Part shown: positions 5,697 through 14,346 of the stretch, piece by piece | Position numbering within the stretch: the first letter of the stretch is position 1 | How the letters are laid out: each line of letters opens with the position of its first letter | Source: a virus | Reading direction: 5' to 3' (one strand) | Virus record (IMG/VR): IMGVR_UViG_3300027743_000025 | Span: 22,174-86,173 of that record | DNA: 64,000 nt | Program-made: the position numbers and the translations under genes | The notes under the pieces: model-generated | Databases searched by the model: none | What the model was told of the DNA's origin: nothing | Seen by the model: the letters and a program-made list of their open reading frames with translations, nothing else

Positions 5697-7589
5697 TCAC
5701 CTCTCTTTGCCCAACAGCAAGTCTATAAGGCCCTGCCGATCCTTGTCCCGGATCACTTGCTCGATGGCAGTTTCGTTCTGGCCGAGCCGCTCCAGCTGGG
5801 AGAACTCCACGGTGCCCTCCGTGAAGTAGTCGATCACCGTCAGAGAGCTATGCTTCTCCGCCCCAGGCCGGTGGAAGCGAGCGAGCGCCTGCGTCATCAT
5901 CGGGCTGGACCAGGACCGCTGAACCATCAGGATGGTGTCGGCCGCCGTCAGGGTGATGCCCTCGGCCGCTGCTCCGAACGTGCAGAAGATCAGCTTCCTC
6001 TTGCCGTCTTGGAACAGCTCCATGGCCCGCTTGACCTCATGGTCCGGGAGCCCGCCCGCGATCACCGCGATCTCGTTCCAGTGCGCTCCCATGCGCTGCC
6101 GGAGCACATCCTCTGTCAACCGGAGCAGCTTCTTGCTCTCGAAGAAGACGATGCACTGAGAGTCCCCGAAGTCTCCCGAGGTGATGTCGTCCACGACCGC
6201 GTCAACCTTGCAGCTCGGCATGGCCAAGTTGATCGTGACGCGCGGCGTCTCCTGCCCCGGCACCACCGAGGTGATCACCGAGCCGTGCGCCTGAGCCAGC
6301 ATCATCAGCCGGCCGGTCTTGATCATGATGGACTGCGCTGTCAACCGGTCCGTGGTCCCGTCCGGCTGCTTCAGCCAGGCAACCATCTGGTCCCTCATCT
6401 GCGTGTAAGCCTCGGCCTGCTGCTTGCCCATGGCCACCGTCCGGACCAGCGACCCGCCGCGCTGGATCTCCGGCAGGCTGAGGACATCAGCTTTGAGAAC
6501 CCGCCGGGAGATCGCTTGGAACGTCGACTGAAACTCCCGCTCCCGCTCGTGCTTGAGCCCCAGCACCCGTTCGAACCCAGCGTTGTCGAATCCCTTCCGG
6601 CAATACCAGTCCACCCAGCTGCTCTTGACCGGCCACGCTACCGGGTCCAGCCAGTGCAAGGGAGACCAGCAGTCGTCGGGGGTACGAGAGACCAGGGTGC
6701 CGCTCAAACCCCACCTACGGGCTTCTGGACGGGCTGCCGAAAGTCCCCATAACGCCTGAGCGTTGACAGTCTTCGCATTCCGGATCCTGTGTACCTCGTC
6801 CGCGACGATCACCGACCACGGGATGACGTTCAGTTCCTTCTCGTGAGCCTGGCACTGCGCCGGCTTGATCGAGCCTTCCTCGGACAGCTTTGGCCCGCCG
6901 CACCTCGCGCACTTCTTGAGCGCGTGGCCGGGGAACGCCCGGAGCCGGGTGTGCGTGCGCATGGCCTCCCACCCGATCACGACTATGTCGCCCGGCCCGA
7001 CATCGAACAGCTGCTTCCGCCGGGCTGCCAGCGTCCCGCCGACCACTACCGCCCGAGTCCCCGGCCCCAGGTACTCCGCGATCTCTGACTGCCACCCCCA
7101 GCGGACCTTATTCGGGCAGACGACCAGGACCGGCCCTGACTCCAGCAGCCCATCAGCCGTGAGCGCCGCCAGGACCGCGCGGGTCTTGCCGACCCCGACC
7201 TCACTCAGCAGCAGTCGACCAGGGATCTCTGGCTGCTCTGTCAACCACAGTGCATCCTGCATCTGGTGGGGGTAGAGCGCCCCAGCCGCCTGCAACGTAT
7301 CGGCCTCCCGCTGAGCGGACTGCTCCAGCAGCTCAGACCACCGCGCCTTGTCCTCGGCCACCCACATGCCTACGGCCTCGTCCGGCTTCAGTGGAATCCG
7401 AAGGTATCTCGCGATATCACCCAGCGAGAGCACCGCCGGCCGCCGAGCCGGGATCGTCCAGCACGCCCCGTCACGCCAGTAGAGAGCCCCAGGGATCTCC
7501 TTGATCCGGCCCAGCGTGGCCGGGGGAGCCTTGACCGCCAGCCGGCCGGTGTAGCGGTTGCCCTCAGGGACGAACGAAACGTTGATCAC
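5697..7589 (-). CDS. SNF2/DEAD-type DNA helicase, 630 aa
   Basis: ATP-dependent DNA translocase of superfamily 2. Walker A SEVGVGKT is at residues 129-136, the Walker B box DEVH at 264-267, motif III GLSGTLV at 294-300 and motif VI QALARFHRPG about residue 565. A Cys cluster (C227, C230, C246) between motifs I and II may form a zinc site. Length and motif order match phage SNF2-like helicases that act in replication, recombination or remodelling of the replication fork. Its start overlaps the gene above by 4 bp, and it is near the end of the leftward replication operon. Confidence 0.92.
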   Translation of the reverse strand: MINVSFVPEGNRYTGRLAVKAPPATLGRIKEIPGALYWRDGACWTIPARRPAVLSLGDIARYLRIPLKPDEAVGMWVAEDKARWSELLEQSAQREADTLQAAGALYPHQMQDALWLTEQPEIPGRLLLSEVGVGKTRAVLAALTADGLLESGPVLVVCPNKVRWGWQSEIAEYLGPGTRAVVVGGTLAARRKQLFDVGPGDIVVIGWEAMRTHTRLRAFPGHALKKCARCGGPKLSEEGSIKPAQCQAHEKELNVIPWSVIVADEVHRIRNAKTVNAQALWGLSAARPEARRWGLSGTLVSRTPDDCWSPLHWLDPVAWPVKSSWVDWYCRKGFDNAGFERVLGLKHEREREFQSTFQAISRRVLKADVLSLPEIQRGGSLVRTVAMGKQQAEAYTQMRDQMVAWLKQPDGTTDRLTAQSIMIKTGRLMMLAQAHGSVITSVVPGQETPRVTINLAMPSCKVDAVVDDITSGDFGDSQCIVFFESKKLLRLTEDVLRQRMGAHWNEIAVIAGGLPDHEVKRAMELFQDGKRKLIFCTFGAAAEGITLTAADTILMVQRSWSSPMMTQALARFHRPGAEKHSSLTVIDYFTEGTVEFSQLERLGQNETAIEQVIRDKDRQGLIDLLLGKER

Positions 7590-7885
7590 TGGTCCCGGAA
7601 CTCCTCGTCAATCTCTTTCTCCGGATTTTCCCACTTCTCCGGCAGGTGCTCGAACACCTTCCCGTCACCGGCTGGCCGCTCCTCCCGGAGCTGAGCTTTG
7701 ATCCGGATGTGCGCTGTCGAGTCAGTGAACGTGAGAGCCTGTAGCCGACCGCGCCAACCGGAGATCTCAGCCCTCTTGATGTACTTGGCCCCGTAAAGAT
7801 CGGCCATGTCCAGCGCGGCCTTCAGCTCGTCCGTTGTCATGCCCACGTCGCGATTGCCGGCACTAGCCGTGAACTCAACGCCCAT
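7586..7885 (-). CDS. Hypothetical protein of the replication operon, 99 aa
   Basis: The protein has a short N-terminal region, a helix (TTDELKAALDMADLYGAKYI) and a highly charged, Glu-rich C-terminus. It overlaps the helicase start and sits just below the resolvase gene, so it may be an accessory factor for one of them. No domain recognised. Confidence 0.7.
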   Translation of the reverse strand: MGVEFTASAGNRDVGMTTDELKAALDMADLYGAKYIKRAEISGWRGRLQALTFTDSTAHIRIKAQLREERPAGDGKVFEHLPEKWENPEKEIDEEFRDQ

Positions 7886-7886
7886 C

Positions 7887-8324
7887 TTAGACCACCCTTA
7901 TAGTGCTTTCGGATACGTGGTTGCTTGCCCACAGTAGACAGTGCCTGAGAGCGTCCCGCGCGTGCCCGTCCTTGGTCTTAGGAACGGGGTAGTGCTTCAC
8001 GCGCTCCTCCGTTCCGAACTCCTTGGCATCCGCCGGGTCTTGCAGATAGATCTTGTTCCCGTTCAGGTGACACTCGCCCTTCATCCATCCGATCATCTCT
8101 AGGCTGGCTGGCTGCCACGTCTTGTAACCCGGTCGCGGCTTGAAGGACTCAGTCACCACGCACAGGCTGGGAAGGGATGTGTGGAGGACCCTGTGGAAGT
8201 AGTCGATGAATTGAGTCTGCGTGTACTCGTGCCACTCCAGCACCGAGATATCTTCAGGCCCGTACGCCACCGCCCGGACGACCCCAGTCATGACCCCAGG
8301 ATCCACTGCCACGATCGTGACCAT
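7887..8324 (-). CDS. RuvC-like Holliday junction resolvase, 145 aa
   Basis: RNase H-fold nuclease pattern: the first strand carries VAVDPGVMTG with the first catalytic Asp, the second acidic residue is in VVTESF, and the C-terminal helix has HARDALRH, supplying the last Asp. This matches phage RuvC-like resolvases that cut branched DNA before packaging or at recombination. ATG 8324 is preferred over ATG 8360 because AGAAGG precedes it and the longer form only adds polymerase-overlapping sequence. It follows the polymerase gene directly. Confidence 0.85.
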   Translation of the reverse strand: MVTIVAVDPGVMTGVVRAVAYGPEDISVLEWHEYTQTQFIDYFHRVLHTSLPSLCVVTESFKPRPGYKTWQPASLEMIGWMKGECHLNGNKIYLQDPADAKEFGTEERVKHYPVPKTKDGHARDALRHCLLWASNHVSESTIRVV

Positions 8325-8341
8325 CCTGACCACCTTCTCTT

Positions 8342-10129
8342 TTACTTGCAGTCTGCCCACGTTCGGCCGATCACTGGAGTTGCCGTGATGGAGACCCCGT
8401 ACTCCTCCTTGTCAACAACAGCGTTCATCACCTCGCGGATCGTGTCAACCGCCTCCACGACAGCCCACGCTGGCATCTCGAACAGCACTTCGTCGTGGAC
8501 CGGCAAGATCATCCATTGCTCCAGACCAGCTTGTTGCAATCCAATCAACGCCATCTTCAGGATCTCCGCCGCATGGCCCTGCGTGGCCCAGTTGGGGAGC
8601 TTGCGGATCTCCTGCCGCCGCTTGAGCTTGAAGCGCCGGCCCGTAGGGGTGGTCACGTAGAAGCCCTCAGGGTTGAGCTTGTTGATCATTCCGGAGCCTG
8701 CCGACGCCACCGAGCGGTAGCGCGCCTGTAACGCCTTGAGGACCTTCACCGCCTGGTAGACATCCACCCGAGCAGTGGCCGCGATCGTCTCGACACCGCC
8801 GCTGTAGAGAGTCGCGTACATGGTTGACTTCAGGATCTGCCGCCGCTTGTCTGACTTCTGGAAGTTCGGCTCCTTGTAGAGGTCCCGCCCGAGCATCACA
8901 AAGAAGTCTTCGCCCTGCTCGTCCGCCAGCCGGAGCGTCTCCTTGAGCGCGTCGTCAAAGTTCAGGAAGGCCCACGTGCGCAGCTCGATCTGGCCGTAGT
9001 CCGCCGAGACGATCACGTGCCCATCTCGGGCCTCCACCGCCTTACGGACCGTCAGGTCCCCAGCAGGGAGCTGCTGCAACGGGGGGTCAGCTACCGACAT
9101 ACGGGTGGTCCGCGCCTGGCACGGGTTGATCTGCGGGTGGATGCGGGCCGTCTCATCCAGTTGGTACCCAGAGGCTTCCGACATAGCAGCCAGATAATTG
9201 ACCCGCGTCCGGTGCACATCTCTGTACTCCAATACAAGATCAGCAATCGGGTGGTCGATCGCTCCTAGTGCGTCCTTGTCAACCGACAGCTGGCCGCCTG
9301 CCGTCTTCCGCGCGCCGGGCGGCATGACTCCCGCCAGCTGGAGCGCTTTAGCTACGCTCGCGGGTGCAGACGGGGTGATGCTGTATTCCGACTGGAGCCG
9401 GGCAGCAATCATCTTCTCCCGCTCCACCAAGAGATCAGCCTGGTTGGCCAGGTACAGCCCGTTGACGGGTAGGCCGTTGCGCGCCATGGCCGTGCAGATG
9501 CTCGCTGTAGCAACCTCCGTCGAGTGGCATCCCTGCCACTTCACATTGCGCCGCCGAGCTTCGTACGTGTCCCACAGCGCCGCCGTGAGGCACGTGTCTA
9601 GCACCCCGTAGCCCACGTAGGGCCGCCAGTCCAGCGGGACAGTGGCCCAGGTCCAGCCGTTCTGCGCCATGCCCGCCTTGAGCCGCTCCTCGCCCGAGCC
9701 CGCCCACGGCCCGAACTCCCGCACCGCCAGCGGCTTCAACCGGCGGGTGTCATCAGACCAGTTGTCCAGGCCGGCCCAGATCATGCCGTCCTCCAGATGC
9801 TCGATCGGCATCCGGTATCCCATCTCCCAGATGGCCCAGTAGTCGTACGGGAGATTCCACCAGACCTGTTTGACGCCGGCCCGGTCACACCACTTCAACG
9901 CCTCCAGCGCGAGCCCCCGCCAGTCATCCCAAGGCACTGACCAGCCGCCGTCCGTGTCTCCAAACTGGAGAGTCCGAACACGGAAATCCGGGCGCCACTG
10001 CTGGAGCCCGGTGCCCTCCGTGTCAACCCCGACCCGAGTACGGCCGGGACGTGTCAACCAAGCCCAGAACTCAGTCACGTCCGACACGTCGGAGACCATC
10101 TGGAAAGTCAGGTTGAACGGGTCGATCAC
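8342..10129 (-). CDS. DNA polymerase I family (family A) with 3'-5' exonuclease, 595 aa
   Basis: Replicative phage polymerase. Exonuclease motifs: DTE at 36-38 (Exo I), NLPYD at 92-96 (Exo II), YGVLD at 174-178 (Exo III). Polymerase motif A SADYGQIELR at 375-384 holds the metal-binding D377, motif B RxxxK begins at R430/K434, and motif C HDEV is at 545-548. There is no 5'-3' exonuclease domain, as usual in phages. Motif B ends Y442-S rather than the usual Y-G. Start is GTG 10129 inside the stop of the 59-residue gene above, giving tight coupling. Confidence 0.95.
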   Translation of the reverse strand: MIDPFNLTFQMVSDVSDVTEFWAWLTRPGRTRVGVDTEGTGLQQWRPDFRVRTLQFGDTDGGWSVPWDDWRGLALEALKWCDRAGVKQVWWNLPYDYWAIWEMGYRMPIEHLEDGMIWAGLDNWSDDTRRLKPLAVREFGPWAGSGEERLKAGMAQNGWTWATVPLDWRPYVGYGVLDTCLTAALWDTYEARRRNVKWQGCHSTEVATASICTAMARNGLPVNGLYLANQADLLVEREKMIAARLQSEYSITPSAPASVAKALQLAGVMPPGARKTAGGQLSVDKDALGAIDHPIADLVLEYRDVHRTRVNYLAAMSEASGYQLDETARIHPQINPCQARTTRMSVADPPLQQLPAGDLTVRKAVEARDGHVIVSADYGQIELRTWAFLNFDDALKETLRLADEQGEDFFVMLGRDLYKEPNFQKSDKRRQILKSTMYATLYSGGVETIAATARVDVYQAVKVLKALQARYRSVASAGSGMINKLNPEGFYVTTPTGRRFKLKRRQEIRKLPNWATQGHAAEILKMALIGLQQAGLEQWMILPVHDEVLFEMPAWAVVEAVDTIREVMNAVVDKEEYGVSITATPVIGRTWADCK

Positions 10130-10305
10130 TGGAAGCGCCGCTTCCGGATCTCGATCGTGGCATCCTCCAGCTGCTGCCAGGCCGCGTCCACGGTGTGCGG
10201 CAGATCCTTGCCCTGAAGGAGCGAGAACAGCTGAGTGGCTTCCGTACGGGTAAGCCCAGCCACTTGAGCGTAGGTAGCAAACAGCATCGAAACTATGGCA
10301 TCCAC
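10126..10305 (-). CDS. Small hypothetical protein upstream of the polymerase, 59 aa
   Basis: Start GTG 10305 with AGGAG 8 bp upstream; an in-frame ATG at 10287 is the alternative. The peptide is helical, with LTRTEATQLFSLLQG resembling a helix-turn-helix-like or bromodomain-free helical bundle, and ends with a basic stretch. GTGA overlap with the polymerase start shows coupling; a small polymerase-associated factor is plausible. Confidence 0.7.
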   Translation of the reverse strand: MDAIVSMLFATYAQVAGLTRTEATQLFSLLQGKDLPHTVDAAWQQLEDATIEIRKRRFQ

Positions 10306-10324
10306 GTGGTGTGCTCCTAAAGAT

Positions 10325-10352
10325 CGGGCCGGTAGCTCACGCTACCGGCCCG
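10325..10352 (-). terminator. Perfect 12-bp hairpin between SSB-like gene and polymerase cistrons
   Basis: CGGGCCGGTAGC and its complement with a 4-base loop. Reading leftward it is followed only by ATCTTTAGG, so it may be an attenuator or an RNA-processing or stability hairpin that lowers polymerase expression relative to the SSB-like gene. The arm repeats that of the hairpin at 1831. Confidence 0.65.
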
Positions 10353-10367
10353 TACTGGTTGTTGGTG

Positions 10368-10943
10368 TCAGGACCAGTCATCATCTTTGGTCGGGGGGTT
10401 GACAGCGCCGGTCATGGTGAGACCCTCGCCGCCAAGTTCAATGTCGTCGTCTTCCAAGCTGATCTCCTGCTCTCCATCACCGAGGGTGCTGGCCCCGGAG
10501 TAGTCGCCGGATGAGATAGCTGAGTCAACCCCGAGATTCTTGCGGAACCGAACCCGGTTCCGAGGCTGCCCCAGGTACTCGTCCTCATCCAGCCCGACCA
10601 GGATCTTCTGGCCGAGCATGTGCGCCGCGATCTGGTCGGCCGTAGGCCGCTCAGACTTGATCCACTCCTGCGAGGCGCCCATAGCCTTGAGCCCCTGAGC
10701 GAAGATCCGCGCAGCCACCGAGTTTTCCGGCGACCACGTGAGCTGCTCAGAAACCTGCCGGCCCTGCTGTGGACCGTTCATGGCCTCCAGTACGACTTTG
10801 AAGCACTGCTTGCCACCCTGCGTAATGGCCGCCGTGGATTTAACCACGACCATCTCATACTCCCCTTTGGGGAGCGGCTTGCCTTCCAGCTCCTCCCCGA
10901 ACGCCTCGAACTCGTCCGCGAAACTGAACTCACCGTCAGACAT
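10368..10943 (-). CDS. Putative single-stranded DNA-binding protein, 191 aa
   Basis: ATG 10943 is chosen because a near-perfect AAGGAGG lies 6 bp upstream. The protein has an acidic N-terminus, a beta-rich core with KGEYEMVVVKSTAAITQGGK and a strongly acidic tail ending DDDWS, the arrangement of phage SSB or DUF669-type proteins whose acidic tail recruits partners. It sits between the RecA-like ATPase and the polymerase, the usual position for an SSB in this gene set. Family assignment is by pattern only. Confidence 0.65.
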   Translation of the reverse strand: MSDGEFSFADEFEAFGEELEGKPLPKGEYEMVVVKSTAAITQGGKQCFKVVLEAMNGPQQGRQVSEQLTWSPENSVAARIFAQGLKAMGASQEWIKSERPTADQIAAHMLGQKILVGLDEDEYLGQPRNRVRFRKNLGVDSAISSGDYSGASTLGDGEQEISLEDDDIELGGEGLTMTGAVNPPTKDDDWS

Positions 10944-11778
10944 CTTCCTCCTTCCCTTCTCCCGTGCTGGCCGACGCATCTCCGATGGTTGACACGACGG
11001 CCGGCTCCGCCATCAGCGGACCGCCATCCTTGAACACCAGCTTGATCAGTTTGGAGAACGTGGTATTCCTCGCCGCGATCTCCGCCGTAGTCGAGCCGGT
11101 CACTTGCGGCAGGGTAACGATGGCCGGTATCCGACCGCCCACCCGCTCGCCCGCCTCTATCCGGCCAGGAAGGCGCCGCGTGCGAAGCTTACGCACTTCC
11201 TGCCCAGTCTTGTTGTCCGCCTCCACAAACAGATACGCCGTGACATCCATCAGGTACGGCACCACGGTGTTGAGCTGTCCCTGCAAGTGTGGCCGGAGCA
11301 TACCGTCTCCGGTTTCCTTCGTCATGGCCGTGACGACCACAGCCTCCAGCGGGTGGTTGGCATGGAACGTCAGGTCCCGAAGGTCCCGCATGAACCCGCC
11401 GACAATTCGCAGTACAGAACCCCAGTCCTGAAGCTTGACCTGGTTACGCCCGGCCACGTCCTCGATATAGCGGTACTGAAGTTCAGAGATACTGTCAACC
11501 GACGCCGACCGGAACGGGTGCTTCCCGCCGTGCAGCCAGTCAAACGCCCGCTGCGCATCCTGCCACTCCCGCACCGAGACCACGGCCGTATCCCAGTCAG
11601 CTGTCTTAGACCAGGATGGAGGGGGATCCCGTGGATCCCAGTGGACCCCCCTGATAGGCAGGAACCGCGCCGCGCTCTCTACATCGAAGTAGACACGGGG
11701 TGCCGGAGTGCTGGCAGCCAGTAGGCTCTTGCCCACTTTGGACATACCATGCACCAGCATGGAGAGCGCCGGCTCCAT
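10936..11778 (-). CDS. RecA-like ATPase, Sak4/AAA_24-type recombinase, 280 aa
   Basis: Walker A GMSKVGKS at residues 11-18, near the N-terminus as in phage Sak4 single-strand annealing or strand exchange ATPases; a hydrophobic Walker B-like strand (SASVDSISE) lies about residues 91-99. Size fits the family (about 220-300 residues). It works with the neighbouring SSB-like protein and RecB/Cas4-like nuclease in phage recombination and replication repair. It overlaps both neighbours. Confidence 0.82.
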   Translation of the reverse strand: MEPALSMLVHGMSKVGKSLLAASTPAPRVYFDVESAARFLPIRGVHWDPRDPPPSWSKTADWDTAVVSVREWQDAQRAFDWLHGGKHPFRSASVDSISELQYRYIEDVAGRNQVKLQDWGSVLRIVGGFMRDLRDLTFHANHPLEAVVVTAMTKETGDGMLRPHLQGQLNTVVPYLMDVTAYLFVEADNKTGQEVRKLRTRRLPGRIEAGERVGGRIPAIVTLPQVTGSTTAEIAARNTTFSKLIKLVFKDGGPLMAEPAVVSTIGDASASTGEGKEEDV

Positions 11779-12395
11779 CAGGCCCTCGCAGGAGCCTGCT
11801 GCTGCATGTAGCCGTTAGGGGTATTACCCCCGTTAGGGCCGAACCACTGCTGAGGGGTAAAGACATCATCATTAGGGTAGGGAGGCTGCGACGGCTGCTG
11901 CGCCTGCTCAGCCTGGTTGACCTCAGCCTGCGTCTGCCACTGGCCGTTAGGCCAGCGGGTGAGCATCTCGGCCCGGGACTCCGAGCTGACCCGGTTGGTG
12001 TAGTTGACCAGCTCCTCAGCCGACGCACGATCCTGCGTGCGCATGTCAACCACGTTGCCGCCGTTGAAGATCCGAACGCCGTACTCCGGCTCCGGCGCCG
12101 GCTCCGGCGGGGGCTCCGAGTAGCCGATGCCCTCCGGGACAGCCAGCCGCTGCCGGAAGCTGTGAAGGTTGACATCGGTCCGCGCCCACCGACCACGGTG
12201 GACAAAGATCCAGACATCCCCACAGCGCAGGCAGGCCCACATGATGCCGGGGTGCCAGTTGTCCGCCGAGGGGCGGATGCACTCGTGCTGACCTTCTGCT
12301 GTCATGTTGCTACGGACCTCTCTTATAGCATCGACGACCTCAGGCTCGGGGACCGTCGACCGCTGGCTGGTGGGCCACATTCTCCAACCGGTCAT
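11778..12395 (-). CDS. Hypothetical protein with zinc motif and Pro/Gln-rich tail, 205 aa
   Basis: ATG 12395 has GAGAGG upstream; GTG 12443 or ATG 12305 are possible. The centre has CLRCGDVW plus an upstream HECIRPS, giving a possible zinc site, then a Pro/Glu repeat (EPPPEPAPEPE), a short conserved-looking segment (VRIFNGGNVVDMRTQDRASAEELVNYTNRV) and a low-complexity Gln/Pro/Asn tail. A partner-binding linker protein for the ATPase downstream is an inference from position only. Confidence 0.65.
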   Translation of the reverse strand: MTGWRMWPTSQRSTVPEPEVVDAIREVRSNMTAEGQHECIRPSADNWHPGIMWACLRCGDVWIFVHRGRWARTDVNLHSFRQRLAVPEGIGYSEPPPEPAPEPEYGVRIFNGGNVVDMRTQDRASAEELVNYTNRVSSESRAEMLTRWPNGQWQTQAEVNQAEQAQQPSQPPYPNDDVFTPQQWFGPNGGNTPNGYMQQQAPARA

Positions 12396-12430
12396 AACTA
12401 CGATTACCTCTCTACTATCTACAAACACGG

Positions 12431-12625
12431 TCACCCTAACCACTTGTGTAGGGCCACGATCTCAGCACATGGCCAGCGCTGGCTGCAAGAGTTACACAAG
12501 CGGCCCCCATACATCCCTGCTGTGTGCTCTGACAAGATGACCTCCACCAAGGCATGAAGGTGATCATCAGTGATCAGTAGCGCCTTGTCCCTCAGACTTT
12601 CCATGTTCACCAGGAGTTTGCCCAC
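12431..12625 (-). CDS. Small zinc-finger-like protein, 64 aa
   Basis: GTG 12625 follows the nuclease stop by one base and has GGAGG upstream. It has two helical halves and ends with LCNSCSQRWPCAEIVALHKW, the CxxC-xxxx-C motif found in many actinophage small proteins of unknown role. It lies between the nuclease and the 205-residue gene. Confidence 0.7.
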   Translation of the reverse strand: MGKLLVNMESLRDKALLITDDHLHALVEVILSEHTAGMYGGRLCNSCSQRWPCAEIVALHKWLG

Positions 12626-12626
12626 G

Positions 12627-13553
12627 CTACACCGCCTCCCGGTCATCGGTATAGCGCTCGAACGGATCGCCGACCACGTATAGATCCTCCAGCATATTCT
12701 CCGCCGCTGCCTTGCCGGTGGCCTGGTATTCAGCGCACGGGAGTTTGAACGGGCACGTAGCGCACTGCCACGACGGGTGGAACGGTGTGGCAATGCGATG
12801 GTCCATCCCCGAGTCAAGATCGCGCTTGGCCCGGATCATGTTGTTCAGAATGCCGATCAACCGGAACCGGTACGCCATCAGGTCCATGTGACTGATCGGG
12901 ATCACCAGCCGCTTGTAGAACGGTGGTTTGGCCGCCGCCGTGCGGAGCACCTTGCGCAACAGCGTGTAGACGATGCCGGCCACCCAGGGATCGTTGCGAT
13001 CTGAGCTGGCCTCCAGCAGCATGTAGAGCCGGCCCTGCGGGGACATCTCCAGACCCAGGATCGTAGGTTCCCCGAAGTTGCCCACTGTCTTGTAGTCGTT
13101 GATGAAGATCGCCCCATCCGAGAGCCGCCGCGAACGCCGGTCCAGCTTGCCCCGGACCAGGATGTCAACCACTACCCCGTCGACCTCCAGCGTGACCACT
13201 TCCTTGAGCTGCGCTTCAATCCCCAGCGTCTCCCAATCGGCAGCCTCGCTGGTTGACCACTCCGCATAGCCCTCCAGCATCGCGCGGCCGAGCTTGTTCT
13301 CCTTGTCCAGTCCGTCCGTGAACCCGCCGGCAGCCTTCTCATACTCGTACATCATCAGGGTATCCCAGATGATCTTGATATCGGTACGACCCTCATCCTC
13401 CTCCCACAGCTCCAGCGCGGTGTGGATCCGCGCGCCGAACGGAAGCGGCCCCACGGGAGGCTCATCCCTGCGCCTGAGCCGCCGATAGGTACCGAAGTAC
13501 CACGAGCGCGGACAGCTCATGAAGCGCTGCATGTCCGAGTAGCTGGTCTGCAT
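12627..13553 (-). CDS. RecB/Cas4-like PD-(D/E)XK exonuclease, 308 aa
   Basis: Typical Cas4/RecB fold: SCPRSWYF near residue 14 supplies an early cysteine, the nuclease core contains a GKLDRR segment with a catalytic Asp followed by INDYKT with the D-x-K pair, and a C-terminal cysteine trio (CATCPFKLPC) completes a probable iron-sulphur cluster. It processes DNA ends for recombination. First gene of the leftward replication operon; its ATG lies 8 bp after a TAGTAT -10 box. Confidence 0.88.
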   Translation of the reverse strand: MQTSYSDMQRFMSCPRSWYFGTYRRLRRRDEPPVGPLPFGARIHTALELWEEDEGRTDIKIIWDTLMMYEYEKAAGGFTDGLDKENKLGRAMLEGYAEWSTSEAADWETLGIEAQLKEVVTLEVDGVVVDILVRGKLDRRSRRLSDGAIFINDYKTVGNFGEPTILGLEMSPQGRLYMLLEASSDRNDPWVAGIVYTLLRKVLRTAAAKPPFYKRLVIPISHMDLMAYRFRLIGILNNMIRAKRDLDSGMDHRIATPFHPSWQCATCPFKLPCAEYQATGKAAAENMLEDLYVVGDPFERYTDDREAV

Positions 13554-13561
13554 AGTTGCGT

Positions 13562-13590
13562 ATACTATGGTTGACTACCAGACCACACAA
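13562..13590 (-). promoter_or_regulatory. Promoter of the leftward replication operon
   Basis: Read leftward: TTGTGT, 17 bp, TAGTAT, 8 bp, ATG 13553. A GTTGACT motif lies inside. A rightward TATACT box at 13561-13566 overlaps it and may serve the zinc-finger gene, but I see no matching -35. Confidence 0.55.
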
Positions 13591-13599
13591 GGGGTAAAC

Positions 13600-14346
13600 A
13601 TGACCTTCACCCACAGAGACCTACGAAAGTTCAACTCCGACGCCAGGAAGCTGATCCTGAAAGTGCAAGAAGCCGGCTGGCACGGGGACCGGATAGCCCG
13701 TCACGGGGCCGTGTTGCTAGCACCAGACGATCAGCCGTTCCGGATCTGCGTACCAAGGAATGTGAACGGCCGGCTGCTCAACAACACGATGGCCCCGTTC
13801 AAGCGCTGGATGATCCAGCAAGGCCCGTCTTTCGCCACCACCACCGAAGAGGTTCAGCAGATGCCAGCGTGTGCCGAGTGCGGCAAAGTTTTCGAGCGTA
13901 AGCAGCAGGTCACAGTCCACCACGCGATGGTCCACGACCTGAAGCAGTGCCCAAACTGTGAGCGGAAGATGAACGCCAGCAACCTGGCCCGTCACATCGC
14001 CTCTGCGCACAAGCCGTTCCCTGAGCCCGAGACGGCTCCGGTTGACATGGAAGCGCCCCTCACGCTGGCCGGGATCGAACTGAACATCCCATCGGCTAAC
14101 CCGGGGCTGATGGAGTACTTCCGGGAGCCGCCGCTGGTGGAGCACACCCCCGAGCAGCCGTCTGAGCAGCTGACCGCCATCCGCGCGATCCTCATCCCCA
14201 GCATGGAACGGGAAGCGAAACGGAACCGAGCCCGCATAGCCGAGCTGGAGCGGATGATCGTTGACCAGCAAGAGGTACACCGCAAGGAGATGGAAGAGTG
14301 CTCCGCCAAGCTGGATCTGATCCGGGGTCTAGTTGACAACCGTTGA
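13600..14346 (+). CDS. Tandem C2H2 zinc-finger protein with coiled coil, 248 aa
   Basis: ATG 13600 is preferred because AAGGGG precedes it; ATG 13567 overlaps the -10 box. Residues 1-75 form a small alpha/beta unit with GW-H-GDRIARHGAVLL that resembles HicA-type folds. Two C2H2 fingers follow: C91, C94, H107, H112 and C117, C120, H132, H137, nearly the canonical eukaryotic spacing. The C-terminal 50 residues form a charged coiled coil. Likely a nucleic-acid-binding regulator; target unknown. It is the first rightward gene opposite the replication operon. Confidence 0.8.
   Translation: MTFTHRDLRKFNSDARKLILKVQEAGWHGDRIARHGAVLLAPDDQPFRICVPRNVNGRLLNNTMAPFKRWMIQQGPSFATTTEEVQQMPACAECGKVFERKQQVTVHHAMVHDLKQCPNCERKMNASNLARHIASAHKPFPEPETAPVDMEAPLTLAGIELNIPSANPGLMEYFREPPLVEHTPEQPSEQLTAIRAILIPSMEREAKRNRARIAELERMIVDQQEVHRKEMEECSAKLDLIRGLVDNR

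Noticed and set aside
5664-6752. 362-residue rightward open frame
   Set aside because: It lies fully inside the helicase gene on the opposite strand, is Arg/Pro/His-rich as expected of high-GC shadows and has no start signals.
11700-12557. 285-residue rightward open frame
   Set aside because: Antisense to replication operon genes whose products have recognisable motifs or coupling; no ribosome site.
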